A stretch of DNA of 64,000 bases from Clostridium sp. AM34-11AC (lineage in GTDB: Bacteria > Bacillota > Clostridia > Lachnospirales > Lachnospiraceae), in assembly GCF_003435375.1 (NCBI RefSeq), contig NZ_QWGL01000001.1, positions 124,001 to 188,000 of the forward strand, written 5' to 3'. Within the stretch, counting starts at the first letter, position 1, and each line of letters starts with the position of its first letter. The position numbers and the translations under genes are program-made. This document shows positions 50,715 to 59,811 of this stretch, piece after piece. The notes below the pieces were generated by a model. It had not been told where the DNA came from, did not search any database, and saw only the letters and a program-made list of their open reading frames with translations.

Positions 50715-52412
50715 TCAGCTCTCTGCCTGATACGGAATACAGAACGAAACCTCCGCCCCGTCATCCGTATTCCGGATCTCCAGCCCATAACGCTTTCCGT
50801 ATGTACTCTTCAAACGTTCATTCACATTTTTTAATCCCACACTGCCGGTCTTGTTTCCGGTCAGGATCCTCTCTGCCTCTTCCGGTTCAAAACCTTTTCC
50901 ATGGTCCCTGACCCCGATCCGCACCAGCTCCTCCCCGGTCCCGCTCTGCATCCGTTTTGCCGAGATCTCTACTCTGCGCACCCCGTCCGCGCTGTTTCCA
51001 TACCGGACAGCGTTCTCCACGATGGGCTGCAGGATAAAGGACGGAACCTGACAGGAGAGACCGTCTTCCACGTTGATCTCCACCCGGAGCTTTTCCTCAA
51101 ATCTCGCCTCCTCGATCTCCAGATACGTCCGGACATGATTGATCTCCGTATCGATATCCAGCATGTACTGGTCATTCTCCAGAGTCTGACGGTAGTAGGA
51201 CGCTAATGTTAAGATCAGGTCACTGGCCTTTCCCGCGTCCTCATCACAGATACAGGAGATCGTATTCAGCGCGTTGTAGAGAAAATGCGGGTTTACCTGG
51301 GACTGCAGCGCCTTAAACTCCGCTTTTTTCCGCAATTTCTTCTGATATTCCACATTGTAGACTCCTAACTGTGTGGAAAACATCTTCGCAAGTTCCTCCA
51401 GAAAATCCCCGATGCTCCGTTCCACACGGCGTCTCTTTTTCACGACAATGGACAGACTTCCGATCTTCTCATCTCCGGTCATGACCGGAACTGTCACCGT
51501 CACGAGGGAGTGAAACAGCGGCCGTATCTCCTCATCGAGATCTTCCTCCCAGATACATTCTGCTTTCATTCCTTTTGCCGGTCCTGTCAGATGTTCCAGA
51601 AACTTTTCCCGGCGGAAACGGCTGTCATCGATCAGGGAGCTCACCGCCAGAACTTCCTTTTCATCCGTTATGATCACCGCCTGACATGGGATCTCACCAA
51701 AAATGATATCGGTCACAGCTTCCATATTTTCCCGCTTTCCGAAACCTTTTCTCAGATAGACGAGACTCTTGTCCGCGATTCCCATGGAAAGACGCATCCG
51801 CTCCGCAAACAGACTGTCCTCGCGCATATACACCATATCAAAGGTCTTGAAAAAGAGCACCATTCCCACAGAATTCATGACAATCATCGGGACGGCAATC
51901 TTTCCCACAAGCTCCATGGCCGCGCCGAGAGGCTTCGAGATCATCAGAATGATCACCATCTGCAGGATCTCCGCCTCTGCAGTCAGGAAAAACAGATCGA
52001 CGCTGTCCATCTCTCCTGTCTTGTACTTTTTATAGACCAGACTTCCCAGCACGCCTTCCACCAGCGTTGAGACCGCGCAGGAGGCTGCTGTAAAGCCGCC
52101 GATATCAAACAGGAACCGGTGGGCTCCGGCGATGAGTGCCGTCATCATTCCGACAAACGGTCCTCCCATGATCCCCGCGGTCAGGACGCCGATGACGCGG
52201 GTATTGACGATGGCCCCGCCGGTCTTTGTCCCTGTGTAGGTCGACACGATGCTGATGGCGCCGAAGATCACTGCCAGCGCCATCTTCTGGGCGATCGTGC
52301 TATTCTCTCCCCGGAACAGCTTCCGCACCGATGCCATATTGGTGAGCAGCGTTGCCAGAAGCACCAGCAGTCCGATATTTAAAAGCATGTTGAAAAACAT
52401 GGTTCCTGTCAT
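50715..52412 (-). CDS. LytS-type sensor histidine kinase (BtsS/YpdA-like)
   Basis: A 565-residue kinase. Residues 1-190 form the 5TM sensor of the LytS family, including ISIVSTYTGTKTGGAIVNTRVIGV and GGPFVGMMTALIAGAHRFLFDIGGFTA. A GAF-like region follows (about 215-345). The His_kinase domain has the phospho-His in LQSQVNPHFLYNALNTISCI and the HATPase has PSFILQPIVENAVRYG and GSVGLKNVNERLKSTYG. E. coli relatives BtsS and YpdA sense extracellular pyruvate. The ATG at 52412 follows AGGGGGAGC. First gene before the regulator and cstA, transcribed in the same direction. Confidence 0.93.
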   Translation of the reverse strand: MTGTMFFNMLLNIGLLVLLATLLTNMASVRKLFRGENSTIAQKMALAVIFGAISIVSTYTGTKTGGAIVNTRVIGVLTAGIMGGPFVGMMTALIAGAHRFLFDIGGFTAASCAVSTLVEGVLGSLVYKKYKTGEMDSVDLFFLTAEAEILQMVIILMISKPLGAAMELVGKIAVPMIVMNSVGMVLFFKTFDMVYMREDSLFAERMRLSMGIADKSLVYLRKGFGKRENMEAVTDIIFGEIPCQAVIITDEKEVLAVSSLIDDSRFRREKFLEHLTGPAKGMKAECIWEEDLDEEIRPLFHSLVTVTVPVMTGDEKIGSLSIVVKKRRRVERSIGDFLEELAKMFSTQLGVYNVEYQKKLRKKAEFKALQSQVNPHFLYNALNTISCICDEDAGKASDLILTLASYYRQTLENDQYMLDIDTEINHVRTYLEIEEARFEEKLRVEINVEDGLSCQVPSFILQPIVENAVRYGNSADGVRRVEISAKRMQSGTGEELVRIGVRDHGKGFEPEEAERILTGNKTGSVGLKNVNERLKSTYGKRYGLEIRNTDDGAEVSFCIPYQAES

Positions 52413-52508
52413 AAAGCTCCCCCTGTCCCCGCAGACTGGATGTTCTTGTCTGCCTCTTTCACATGTTTTTATCATATCATATTTTTCTGTTTATTTGTTC
52501 AGAAAATG

Positions 52509-52590
52509 TGAAGCGCGGTCGCTTGCGACAATCTACATCTTCGCGTGAGTGCACATCTTTGGAATTCCCCGGGATTTCCTGTTACATAAA
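52509..52590. repeat. Dispersed repeat, family C, copy 3 (about 82 bp)
   Basis: GCGCGGTCGCTTGCGACAA and TCTACATCTTCGCGTGAG, then GGAATTCCCCGGGATTTCC and TGTTACATAAA. It lacks the TGTGCC hairpin of copies 1 and 2. It ends in the A/T-tract of the symporter terminator. Confidence 0.87.
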
Positions 52591-52638
52591 AAAACTCCGG
52601 AAGACCTGGGCTTCTTCCCTCAGGTCTTCCGGAGCTTT
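52588..52638 (-). terminator. Terminator of the dicarboxylate symporter gene
   Basis: A perfect 13-base stem CTCCGGAAGACCT/AGGTCTTCCGGAG with a 14-base loop. On the minus strand seven Ts are followed by ATGTAACAGGAAATCC, the family C tag. Confidence 0.93.
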
Positions 52639-52671
52639 GCACACCGACCGTAAACCAGGCCGGTATTTTCC

Positions 52672-54009
52672 TTATGAATTGTAGATATCCTCGTTTAACA
52701 TTCCCTCGGATTTCGCAACGTAGATCGCGGTTGCGGAGTCACCGACAACGTTAAGCGCCGTTACTAACATCTCGATCGGGCGGTTGATCGCAAGGATCAG
52801 GCTGTATGCTAAGAGTGCACCGTCGTTGATGTAGCCAAGGCCAGAAAGGATTGTGAACAGGATGATCGCGCCTGCGCCCGGAGCTGCCGGTGTACCGGCG
52901 GATGCGATCAGGGCTAAGAGAGCGATCACGATGAGCTGGGACAGGGTTACATCGTATCCTGCGCAGCCTGCGATGAACAGAGTCGCAACGACCTGCATGA
53001 TCGCGGTACCATTCATGTTGATGGTCATGCCGAGCGGAAGTACGAAGGAAGCGATCTTCTCATCAACACCGAGCTCCTCTGTAGTTGTCTTCACGTTAAG
53101 CGGAAGAGCAGCCGCACTGGAGGAAGTGGAGAATCCGAATACTGCTACACGGAAGATCTTCTTTGCAAACTTCACCGGATTCTGCTTTGTTGTAACTGCT
53201 ACAAAGATCGGGTATCCTACGAAGAGGAATAAGAGAAGCAGGATAACGGTTACGACAACGTATGCCAGAGCCGGTTTTAAGTGGTTGATTCCGTATGTCG
53301 CGAATGTTCTTGCAAGGAGAACGAAGATCGCGAACGGACCGAACTTTGTAACAACGTAGTTTAAGAATACAACAACGATATCGTTTACTTCTGTGATGAG
53401 CTTCTTTAATGTTGCGCTCTTCTCGTCGCCGACTGCCTTCATGCAGAGACCGAGGGAAACCGCTAAGAACACGATCGCGAGAACGGAAGTGTTTGTACTG
53501 AATACCGCTGTGATATTGGACGGAACAATGTTAAGGATCACATTTAACGGGTTGGAACCGGTAGATCCGGCAGAACCTTCAAGACCCTCCACCTGAATAT
53601 TGAACACACCGGCATTGTAGATCATGATTCCGACTACGCACGCCATAAGTAATGCGAAGAAAGAGCAGATCAGGAAACCTGCGATCGTTTTTACGGAAAT
53701 TCTGCCGAGAGTTCTTGTATCGGAAATCTGTCCGATCGCAAGTGTGATGGATGTGAATACCATCGGTACGATGACAAGCTGTAAAGAACGGATAAATAAC
53801 TGACCGATAATATAGAAGATACCGAGTGCCTTTTCAGCGCCTGCAGCTGTGATGTCCTGGAACAGGATGCTGTTGATCGTTGCCCATACGGCTTCCTTGC
53901 CTGTGCTGTTGAGGTTTTCTCTTAAGAACATTAACAGAAGACCTGCTACCAGACCGCAGACGAGGGAAATACTCATTCTGACAGCGAGTGAACTTTTCTT
54001 TTTCTCCAT
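52672..54009 (-). CDS. Dicarboxylate/amino acid:cation symporter (DAACS family)
   Basis: A 445-residue carrier of the GltP/DctA/SstT family with eight transmembrane helices and two re-entrant loops. Hairpin 1 serine motif is SSSAAALP; helix 7 has GMTINMNGTA; hairpin 2 reads ASAGTPAAPGAGA; helix 8 is NVVGDSATAIYVAKSEG. These are the cation and substrate sites of the family. It imports glutamate, aspartate, C4-dicarboxylates or serine/threonine with Na+ or H+; the exact substrate is not decidable. The ATG at 54009 follows AAAGGAGGAT. Confidence 0.95.
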   Translation of the reverse strand: MEKKKSSLAVRMSISLVCGLVAGLLLMFLRENLNSTGKEAVWATINSILFQDITAAGAEKALGIFYIIGQLFIRSLQLVIVPMVFTSITLAIGQISDTRTLGRISVKTIAGFLICSFFALLMACVVGIMIYNAGVFNIQVEGLEGSAGSTGSNPLNVILNIVPSNITAVFSTNTSVLAIVFLAVSLGLCMKAVGDEKSATLKKLITEVNDIVVVFLNYVVTKFGPFAIFVLLARTFATYGINHLKPALAYVVVTVILLLLFLFVGYPIFVAVTTKQNPVKFAKKIFRVAVFGFSTSSSAAALPLNVKTTTEELGVDEKIASFVLPLGMTINMNGTAIMQVVATLFIAGCAGYDVTLSQLIVIALLALIASAGTPAAPGAGAIILFTILSGLGYINDGALLAYSLILAINRPIEMLVTALNVVGDSATAIYVAKSEGMLNEDIYNS

Positions 54010-54118
54010 GTAATCCTCCTTTTTTAACCGCGCAACACACCCGGAAACATAAGCTTTGGGGCGGCTCTCCAAAACATTCCCGATATGCAGACACAGGCTT
54101 AGACTCATTGCCCGCATA

Positions 54119-54176
54119 AAAATCTCCGGAACACTGACAGGTTTTTCTCGATCCCTGTCAAACTATCCCGGAGATT
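54119..54176 (-). terminator. Terminator of the glycosidase gene
   Basis: AATCTCCGG with TGACAGG pairs with CCTGTCA and CCGGAGATT. Five Ts follow on the minus strand. Confidence 0.85.
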
Positions 54177-54243
54177 ATATCGTAGTCTGAGCAATTCCGC
54201 AAGTAGGAATTTCAAATTTCTTTATGTTTTTTTTACAGAAATT

Positions 54244-55905
54244 TTATTTACTGGAATCGGCTGCCGGAACAGGCTCCAAAGTCTGTGTCTGATCCAGTGC
54301 CGCATTTAACTCCCGGAACGCCGCCGCAAGATCCTGCTCGTTGCCGTCTGTGTCATAGATCCTGCCGTACTGCTCGTGAGAATACATTTTAATATTGTCC
54401 AGTGTCACGCTGCGGTCTGTCGTGATCGAGAGATTGTAGTTTTCCTGCCACGGGATGGAACACTCATAATTTCCCGCTTCCGTCACCTGGACCGACTTTT
54501 TAGCGTCACCGATCTGGAAGGTGACCTTCGCTGCACCGTTCTTCGGTGCCGCCCAGAATTTTACATAGATCTTGTCCCTTTTTCCAAGACGCCCATGGAC
54601 ATTCTGGCTGAGCACACTGTCTTTTGACAGGGTGACTGCCTTCGACCCGTCATGTTCCGTTTTCTCAACATTTCCGGTAGTATCCCACCCCGTGAGTCCC
54701 AGAGCGAACTGGCCATTGTATACACAATCATTTACATAATTCCGGTATACCCAGAGACCGTAGCCGCAGGTAGTATCCTTTAAGATCGGAGCGGTATTCT
54801 TCACAAAGTCCGCCACCTGGGACTCCTCGATCTGGGTATTGTAGGAGAATGCCTCTGTGGAATCCGCATAGAGGAACTGCTCCATAAAATACTTCTTTCC
54901 GCTCTTTTCCACCAGACCGTTCATGCTGTTCTGCATGGATGCCAGCGCTGTTTCCGCGGAAATATGGTCTCCTACGTTCTGCTGTCCGAGGGACACGCTG
55001 TACATAAGAGCGGAGTACTCTGCATCGGCACACGGATACGTGGCGGAGTGGGAATAGTAGGTATGGCTTCCGTCCAGCTGGTAGATCGGGTCGCCGTCGG
55101 ACCGGATTTCCATGGATAGTCCCGGGAACACTTCCTGACTCTCGGAGAGGAGCTTATTTAAAAAGCTGTCATAGAACTCAAAAAACAGCTTCGCCTCCGG
55201 GCGCTTTCTCTCCGGGATCCAGATCTCGGAATAATCCTGGAATGTCTTTCCGTAGACCGCGCCGACCTCCGCAAGGGAGTAGTGGGCCTTCAGGTAATCC
55301 TGATATCCGCATCTGGATGCCAGACGGATACTGAGGGCTCTAGTGAGATCCCGGTCCATGTTTGACGTATAGTCCCAGAAGTCCTCCCAGGTAATAAATC
55401 CACCCTGAAAGTTCCCGTAGTCGGATACCCGGTCATAGATCGTCTTACAGTAATCTATCCACATCTTCCTGTCATTGCTTCCGTCCTGCACCACACCGGC
55501 ATATCGCTCCGGAAGGGACGCTTCACCGCTGTAATCCCAGCAGTAACCGATCCGCAGCGTCACCATAAGTCCGTGATCATCCGCGCACTTCATGACCTGA
55601 TCGAGCTTGGCGAAAGCAGCCTCATTGTACATATTTCCCATATCCCCAGGCTGAAACTCTCTCCACGGGATCACGAGAATGATGCTGTTGAAGCCGTCCG
55701 CCTTGATGCGGGCAAAATTTGCCCCCATGTTATCATCTTCAGTTCCCCAGTAGTTGATCGGCCAGGCATCGCCGAAGTAGGTCACGGATTTTAAGTATTC
55801 CGGAAATGCCGCCTGCGCTTCCATCCGAAGTTCAGGGATCCCCGCCATCAGGGCTGCGGCGGCCAAAAGCGCTGCCGCTGGTCTTGCCAGTTTTCTTATG
55901 TTCAT
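54244..55905 (-). CDS. Secreted clan GH-A-like glycoside hydrolase with C-terminal carbohydrate-binding-like domain
   Basis: A 553-residue exported protein. It has a signal peptide (basic start, AAALLAAAALMAGI, cleavage about residue 32, AQA-AF). Residues 35-385 look like a (beta/alpha)8 barrel: FARIKADGFNSIILVIPWREFQP, GLMVTLRIGYCWD, FQGGFITWEDFWDY (Glu as acid/base candidate) and KKYFMEQFLYADS (Glu as nucleophile candidate). Residues 390-510 resemble a beta-sandwich (DRSVTLDNIKMYSHEQYGR). Glycosidase activity toward a plant or host glycan is inferred; the family number is not certain (GH5, GH35 and GH42-like barrels all fit by eye). No transporter for an oligosaccharide is adjacent. Confidence 0.7.
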   Translation of the reverse strand: MNIRKLARPAAALLAAAALMAGIPELRMEAQAAFPEYLKSVTYFGDAWPINYWGTEDDNMGANFARIKADGFNSIILVIPWREFQPGDMGNMYNEAAFAKLDQVMKCADDHGLMVTLRIGYCWDYSGEASLPERYAGVVQDGSNDRKMWIDYCKTIYDRVSDYGNFQGGFITWEDFWDYTSNMDRDLTRALSIRLASRCGYQDYLKAHYSLAEVGAVYGKTFQDYSEIWIPERKRPEAKLFFEFYDSFLNKLLSESQEVFPGLSMEIRSDGDPIYQLDGSHTYYSHSATYPCADAEYSALMYSVSLGQQNVGDHISAETALASMQNSMNGLVEKSGKKYFMEQFLYADSTEAFSYNTQIEESQVADFVKNTAPILKDTTCGYGLWVYRNYVNDCVYNGQFALGLTGWDTTGNVEKTEHDGSKAVTLSKDSVLSQNVHGRLGKRDKIYVKFWAAPKNGAAKVTFQIGDAKKSVQVTEAGNYECSIPWQENYNLSITTDRSVTLDNIKMYSHEQYGRIYDTDGNEQDLAAAFRELNAALDQTQTLEPVPAADSSK

Positions 55906-56046
55906 ACAATCACCTTTTATAACTGTTCTTCACAGCTTCCTTTTTTGTTTCTGGTATGCATCGGCACACACCGATTCCCGTTTACTATACCACAATATAA
56001 AAATTTCTGCAAAATTTATCCTAAAAAAATTCCGCAAAATTTATCC

Positions 56047-56075
56047 TTGACTAATTTAAGACTTACGGTGATACT
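56047..56075 (+). promoter_or_regulatory. Probable promoter of the DUF362 gene
   Basis: -35 TTGACT (56047-56052), 17-base spacer, -10 GATACT (56070-56075). The 309-base divergent space otherwise holds a partial family A repeat and the glycosidase upstream region. Confidence 0.55.
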
Positions 56076-56090
56076 TTTATTAGAAAGATC

Positions 56091-56120
56091 GTAACGGTTC
56101 AGCAGGCTGCGCGCTGACCG
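56091..56120. repeat. Dispersed repeat, family A, partial copy
   Basis: GTAACGGTTCAGCAGGCTGCG followed by CGCTGACCG matches the left part of the unit at 50560-50600 with a shortened middle. Confidence 0.55.
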
Positions 56121-56214
56121 CACTGGTCGCGCCGGCCGTACTCGCCGCAGTAAAACGCAGACTTTACGGTAATGGAGCGTTGCGAATCATTTATTAAAGG
56201 AGGACTTTATAAGC

Positions 56215-57336
56215 ATGGAAAAATCAACGGTTTATTTTACCGATTTCCGGTGTTCGGTTGGAACCAGCCAGTTGGACAAGCTGAAAAAGCTCTGCGTTGC
56301 TGCAGGAATCAAAAACATTGACATGGACGGAAAATTCGTCGCGATCAAAATGCATTTCGGTGAGCTCGGAAACCTCGCTTTCCTTCGTCCGAACTACGCG
56401 AAAGCCGTTGCGGATCTCTGTAAGGAACAGGGCGGCATGCCGTTTCTGACCGACTGCAACACCCTGTATCCGGGCAGCAGAAAAAATGCCCTGGATCACT
56501 TAGACTGTGCAAACCTCAACGGCTTCAACCCGATCTCCACCGGCTGCCAGATCATCATCGGTGACGGTCTTCGCGGAACTGACGAGGTGGAGGTTCCGGT
56601 CGTAAACGGAGAATACTGCAAGACGGCCTTCATCGGCCACGCGGTTATGGACGCCGACGTCTTTATCAGCCTGACCCATTTCAAAGGTCATGAATCCACC
56701 GGTTTCGGTGGTGCCATCAAAAACATCGGTATGGGCTGCGGAAGCCGTGCCGGAAAAATGCAGCAGCATGCAAGCGGAAAGCCGTCCGTCCGTGAGAAGC
56801 TCTGCCGCGGCTGCAGACGCTGTGCGAAGGAGTGCGGAAGCGATGCTATTACATATGTAAATAAGAAAGCCGTCATCGATTATGACAAGTGCAAAGGTTG
56901 CGGCCGCTGTATCGGTGCCTGCAGCTTTGATGCTATCTACAACCCGAACTACAATGCCAACGAGCTTTTAGACCGCAAGATGGCAGAGTACGCGCAGGCT
57001 GTCTGTTATGACCGCCCGTGCTTCCATATTTCCCTTGTGCAGGATATCAGCCCGAACTGTGACTGCCACGGCGAAAATGATGCCCCGATCCTTCCGGATA
57101 TCGGAATGTTCGCGAGCTTCGATCCGGTCGCTCTGGACCAGGCCTGCGCGGATGCCTGTCTGAAGGCAGCTCCAATCGCCAATAGCCAGCTTGGAGAACA
57201 TCTCTCCCAGCCGGGATGGCACTGCCACCATGATCACTTCAAGGATTCCAACCCAAATATCGAATGGCAGGCGACTCTCGATCAGGCGGAAAAGATCGGT
57301 CTCGGCACAAGACAGTATGAGCTGAAACGGATCTGA
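56215..57336 (+). CDS. DUF362 protein with two 4Fe-4S ferredoxin motifs
   Basis: A 373-residue cytoplasmic protein. The N-terminal DUF362 region includes KMHFGELGNLAFLRPNYAKAVADL and LTHFKGHESTGFGGAIKNIGMGCGSRAGK. Two adjacent ferredoxin motifs follow: CRGCRRCAKECGSDAI and CKGCGRCIGACSFDAI, each with the four Cys of a [4Fe-4S] cluster. The C terminus has FDPVALDQACADACLKA. Family members are redox proteins of unknown function, abundant in anaerobes. RBS AGGAGGACTT precedes it. It is a single gene with its own terminator. Confidence 0.93.
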   Translation: MEKSTVYFTDFRCSVGTSQLDKLKKLCVAAGIKNIDMDGKFVAIKMHFGELGNLAFLRPNYAKAVADLCKEQGGMPFLTDCNTLYPGSRKNALDHLDCANLNGFNPISTGCQIIIGDGLRGTDEVEVPVVNGEYCKTAFIGHAVMDADVFISLTHFKGHESTGFGGAIKNIGMGCGSRAGKMQQHASGKPSVREKLCRGCRRCAKECGSDAITYVNKKAVIDYDKCKGCGRCIGACSFDAIYNPNYNANELLDRKMAEYAQAVCYDRPCFHISLVQDISPNCDCHGENDAPILPDIGMFASFDPVALDQACADACLKAAPIANSQLGEHLSQPGWHCHHDHFKDSNPNIEWQATLDQAEKIGLGTRQYELKRI

Positions 57337-57355
57337 TCAGGATCTTCCTTGAAAT

Positions 57356-57402
57356 AAAAAACGGGGAGAAGTTCCATTTTACGGAACTTCTCCCCACTTT
57401 TT
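57356..57402. terminator. Bidirectional terminator after the DUF362 gene
   Basis: A perfect 13-base stem GGGGAGAAGTTCC/GGAACTTCTCCCC with a 7-base loop, T- and A-runs on both sides. It lies between two convergent genes. Confidence 0.93.
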
Positions 57403-57479
57403 ATGTACGATTACAATGCGTCATTCCTTTCACGTTCGCCGGAAAGATCTATTCACGCTCAATCGCATCCATCAATTTT

Positions 57480-58934
57480 TTACATCTTCATTCCAATCGC
57501 TCTCGGCTTGCATCCGTCCGGGATCGGGCAGTGATAGGTGTCGCCATCCAGCTCTTCCTCCATCTCCGCTTTCGCCTTTGCGATGATCTCCGGATCCTCA
57601 TACATATCGATCGCTGCGCCTGCCATTGCCTTCGCCGCGTAGATCAGTCCCTTGTGTGCCAGTCCGCTCTTGCCCTGGGAAACAACCTGCCAGGAGTGGC
57701 CCGGTGTTCCAGCCGCCCATGTAGCAACGTAGGCCTGAGCAGTCGGACAGTTCCAGCTCACATCACCGACGTCCGTGGAACCGAAGGACATGATTCCGTC
57801 CGGGTTGAACGGAGCGACAAAGCGGTACATGCTCTCGCCCTTATGGGAAAGGACTTCCGCCTTAGCTGCTTTGTCCTTGCAGTTCTTTGCGATCTTCTCT
57901 AAGGACTCAAAACGGCTGTCGCCAACGCCCTCACTGATGGCTTTGGCAAACTTCATCTCCTCTTCCGTGTACTCCGGAGCGCCAAGCTCCACAAGGTTGT
58001 CCCAGAGTTCCTTCGCGATCACCTTGTTGCTCATAAGGTTCGAGCAGCCCTTTACGAAATCGATCTCCACGCGGGTCTCTGTCATATGGGCAGCACCCTC
58101 AGCGATCTTGTTGACACGCTGATAGATCTCCTCCACCTGACTGTTCTTCGGGGCACGGATCAGATACAGAACTTCCGCGTACGGCTGTACAACGTTCGGG
58201 GAGTATCCGCCGGTGTTTGTGATCGCATAGTGGATTCTCGCTTCCGGAACCACATGCTCTCTTAAGAACTGGACACCCATGTTCATAAGTTCCAGCGCGT
58301 CAAGGGCGCTTCGTCCAAGATGCGGTGCGCCGCCTGCGTGGGCGCTCTTTCCATAGAATTTATACGCTACCTGATAGTTTGCGAGGGAGCTTCCCGTGTC
58401 GGCCTGCGTTAAATCTCCCGGATGCCATGTGATCGCGGCATCAAGGTTTGCGAACACTCCGCCTTTCGCCATAAATGCCTTTCCGGATCCGCCTTCCTCA
58501 CCCGGGCAGCCAAAATAGATCACGGTTCCCGGTTTTCCGCTTTCTTCCAGATATTTTTTGATTCCGATCGCCGCGGAGAGGGACGCTGTGCCGAGCATGT
58601 TATGTCCGCAGCCGTGTCCGCTGGCGCCATCATGCACAACGATCTTCTCGGTAGCTCCCGCTTCCTGATCCAGTCCGGACAGGGCATCGAACTCGCCTAA
58701 GATACCGATCACAGGTTTTCCGGAACCAAACGTGCCCTTAAATGCCGTCTTTACATCCGCAAGACCTGTCTCAACTGTAAAACCTTCTGCTTTCAGAACA
58801 TCGCAGAGGATCTTCATCGACTTGTCTTCCGTGAAGGCAGTCTCCGCGCAGCCCCAGATCTCGTCGCTGGCGGTAAAGATCTCGCTGGATTTCTTATCAA
58901 TTTCTTCCCAAGCTGTCTGTTTTCCCATCTCCAT
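57480..58934 (-). CDS. AbgB-like M20-family amidohydrolase
   Basis: A 484-residue zinc amidohydrolase of the M20D type. Metal motifs: LGEFDALSG, GHGCGHNMLGTASL, FGCPGEEGGSGKAFMAKGG (catalytic Glu) and AITWHPGD. A dimerisation domain follows (HAGGAPHLGRSALDALELMNMGVQFLREHV). It matches the p-aminobenzoyl-glutamate hydrolase subunit B/AbgB group, but such enzymes act on varied N-acyl amino acids or dipeptides. ATG 58934 follows AAAGGTG; an in-frame ATG 6 bases on is also possible. No AbgA or AbgT homologue is adjacent. Confidence 0.9.
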   Translation of the reverse strand: MEMGKQTAWEEIDKKSSEIFTASDEIWGCAETAFTEDKSMKILCDVLKAEGFTVETGLADVKTAFKGTFGSGKPVIGILGEFDALSGLDQEAGATEKIVVHDGASGHGCGHNMLGTASLSAAIGIKKYLEESGKPGTVIYFGCPGEEGGSGKAFMAKGGVFANLDAAITWHPGDLTQADTGSSLANYQVAYKFYGKSAHAGGAPHLGRSALDALELMNMGVQFLREHVVPEARIHYAITNTGGYSPNVVQPYAEVLYLIRAPKNSQVEEIYQRVNKIAEGAAHMTETRVEIDFVKGCSNLMSNKVIAKELWDNLVELGAPEYTEEEMKFAKAISEGVGDSRFESLEKIAKNCKDKAAKAEVLSHKGESMYRFVAPFNPDGIMSFGSTDVGDVSWNCPTAQAYVATWAAGTPGHSWQVVSQGKSGLAHKGLIYAAKAMAGAAIDMYEDPEIIAKAKAEMEEELDGDTYHCPIPDGCKPRAIGMKM

Positions 58935-59326
58935 ATCACCTTTCCTGTACATGATTTCCGGCTGTTGTCCGCACTGCTTTTTTCATTTTTTCTAAAAGCG
59001 GCCCTCGAACTTGCATATTCGAGTTATTCTGATTTTTTGCACAATACGCAACCAGTTATCTATAATTATACTATTTTATTCCATAATGCGCAACCTTTTT
59101 ATTCTTTTGTGTGTAAAGTAAATTTTCCGTTTTAATTATATCAAATTTTCTCCTCTATTTATGTTGCTCTTCACAGCCGCTTCCGGCTTCGGAGTTTTTT
59201 GGACATGGCTTTTTGCTGGCTTTCTGCTGAATCAAATTAAGCTTGCGCTTTTATACCTGCGATGGTATAATTTACAGGTAATGCCCTGTGATACAGGGCG
59301 AACGTGAACACACTGGAGGTATCCAC
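58935..59326. other. AT-rich intergenic space
   Basis: About 390 bases between divergent genes. Apart from the promoter at 59243-59271 I see nothing coding or repeated in it. Locally it is very AT-rich around 59030-59160. Confidence 0.5.
59243..59271 (+). promoter_or_regulatory. Sigma-A promoter of the small membrane protein
   Basis: -35 TTGCGC (59243-59248), 17-base spacer, -10 TATAAT (59266-59271), then a 55-base leader with the hairpin GCCCTGTGATACAGGGC (59283-59299) just before the ribosome binding site. Confidence 0.75.
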
Positions 59327-59788
59327 ATGAACTGGAGTATCGTAGCAAATGTCATTCTTGTCATTCTCCTGATCCTTGTCGTTGTCCTCGCTGTGCTTTA
59401 CTTCCTCGGACGTAAGATGGAAAAGCGCCAGGTAGAACAGCAGAGCGCGATCGATGCCGCTAAGCAGACTGTGAGTCTGATGGCGATCGACAAGAAAAAG
59501 TTGAAAATAAAGGAAGCCGGACTCCCGCCGATCGTTTATGAGCAGACTCCATGGTATGCAAAGTGGATGAAGGTTCCGGTAGTTAAAGCAAAAATCGGTA
59601 CAAAGATCATGACCATGATTGCCGATGAAAAGGTTTTCCTTCAGCTCCCGTTAAAGACTGAGGTCAAGGTTGAGATCAGCGGTCTTTACATCACAGCGAT
59701 CAAGTCCGTTCCGCGTGGAGGACTGATCCCGCTTCCGAAGAAGAAAACGATCGGTCAGCGTATCAAAGGAATTTTCAAAAAAGACTGA
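59327..59788 (+). CDS. Small single-helix membrane protein of unknown function
   Basis: A 153-residue protein with one N-terminal membrane helix (about 6-28, ILVILLILVVVLAVLYF), then a cytoplasmic coiled-coil stretch (KMEKRQVEQQSAIDAAKQTVS) and a basic beta-like domain (KVPVVKAKIGTKIMTMIADEKVFLQLPLKTEVKVEISGLYI) ending IGQRIKGIFKKD. No named domain recognised. The start at 59327 follows TGGAGGTAT. It is expressed from a strong promoter as a single gene. A membrane-bound adaptor or structural role is possible but unsupported. Confidence 0.8.
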   Translation: MNWSIVANVILVILLILVVVLAVLYFLGRKMEKRQVEQQSAIDAAKQTVSLMAIDKKKLKIKEAGLPPIVYEQTPWYAKWMKVPVVKAKIGTKIMTMIADEKVFLQLPLKTEVKVEISGLYITAIKSVPRGGLIPLPKKKTIGQRIKGIFKKD

Positions 59789-59811
59789 ATCGACAAGAAA
59801 AAGACAAAATA

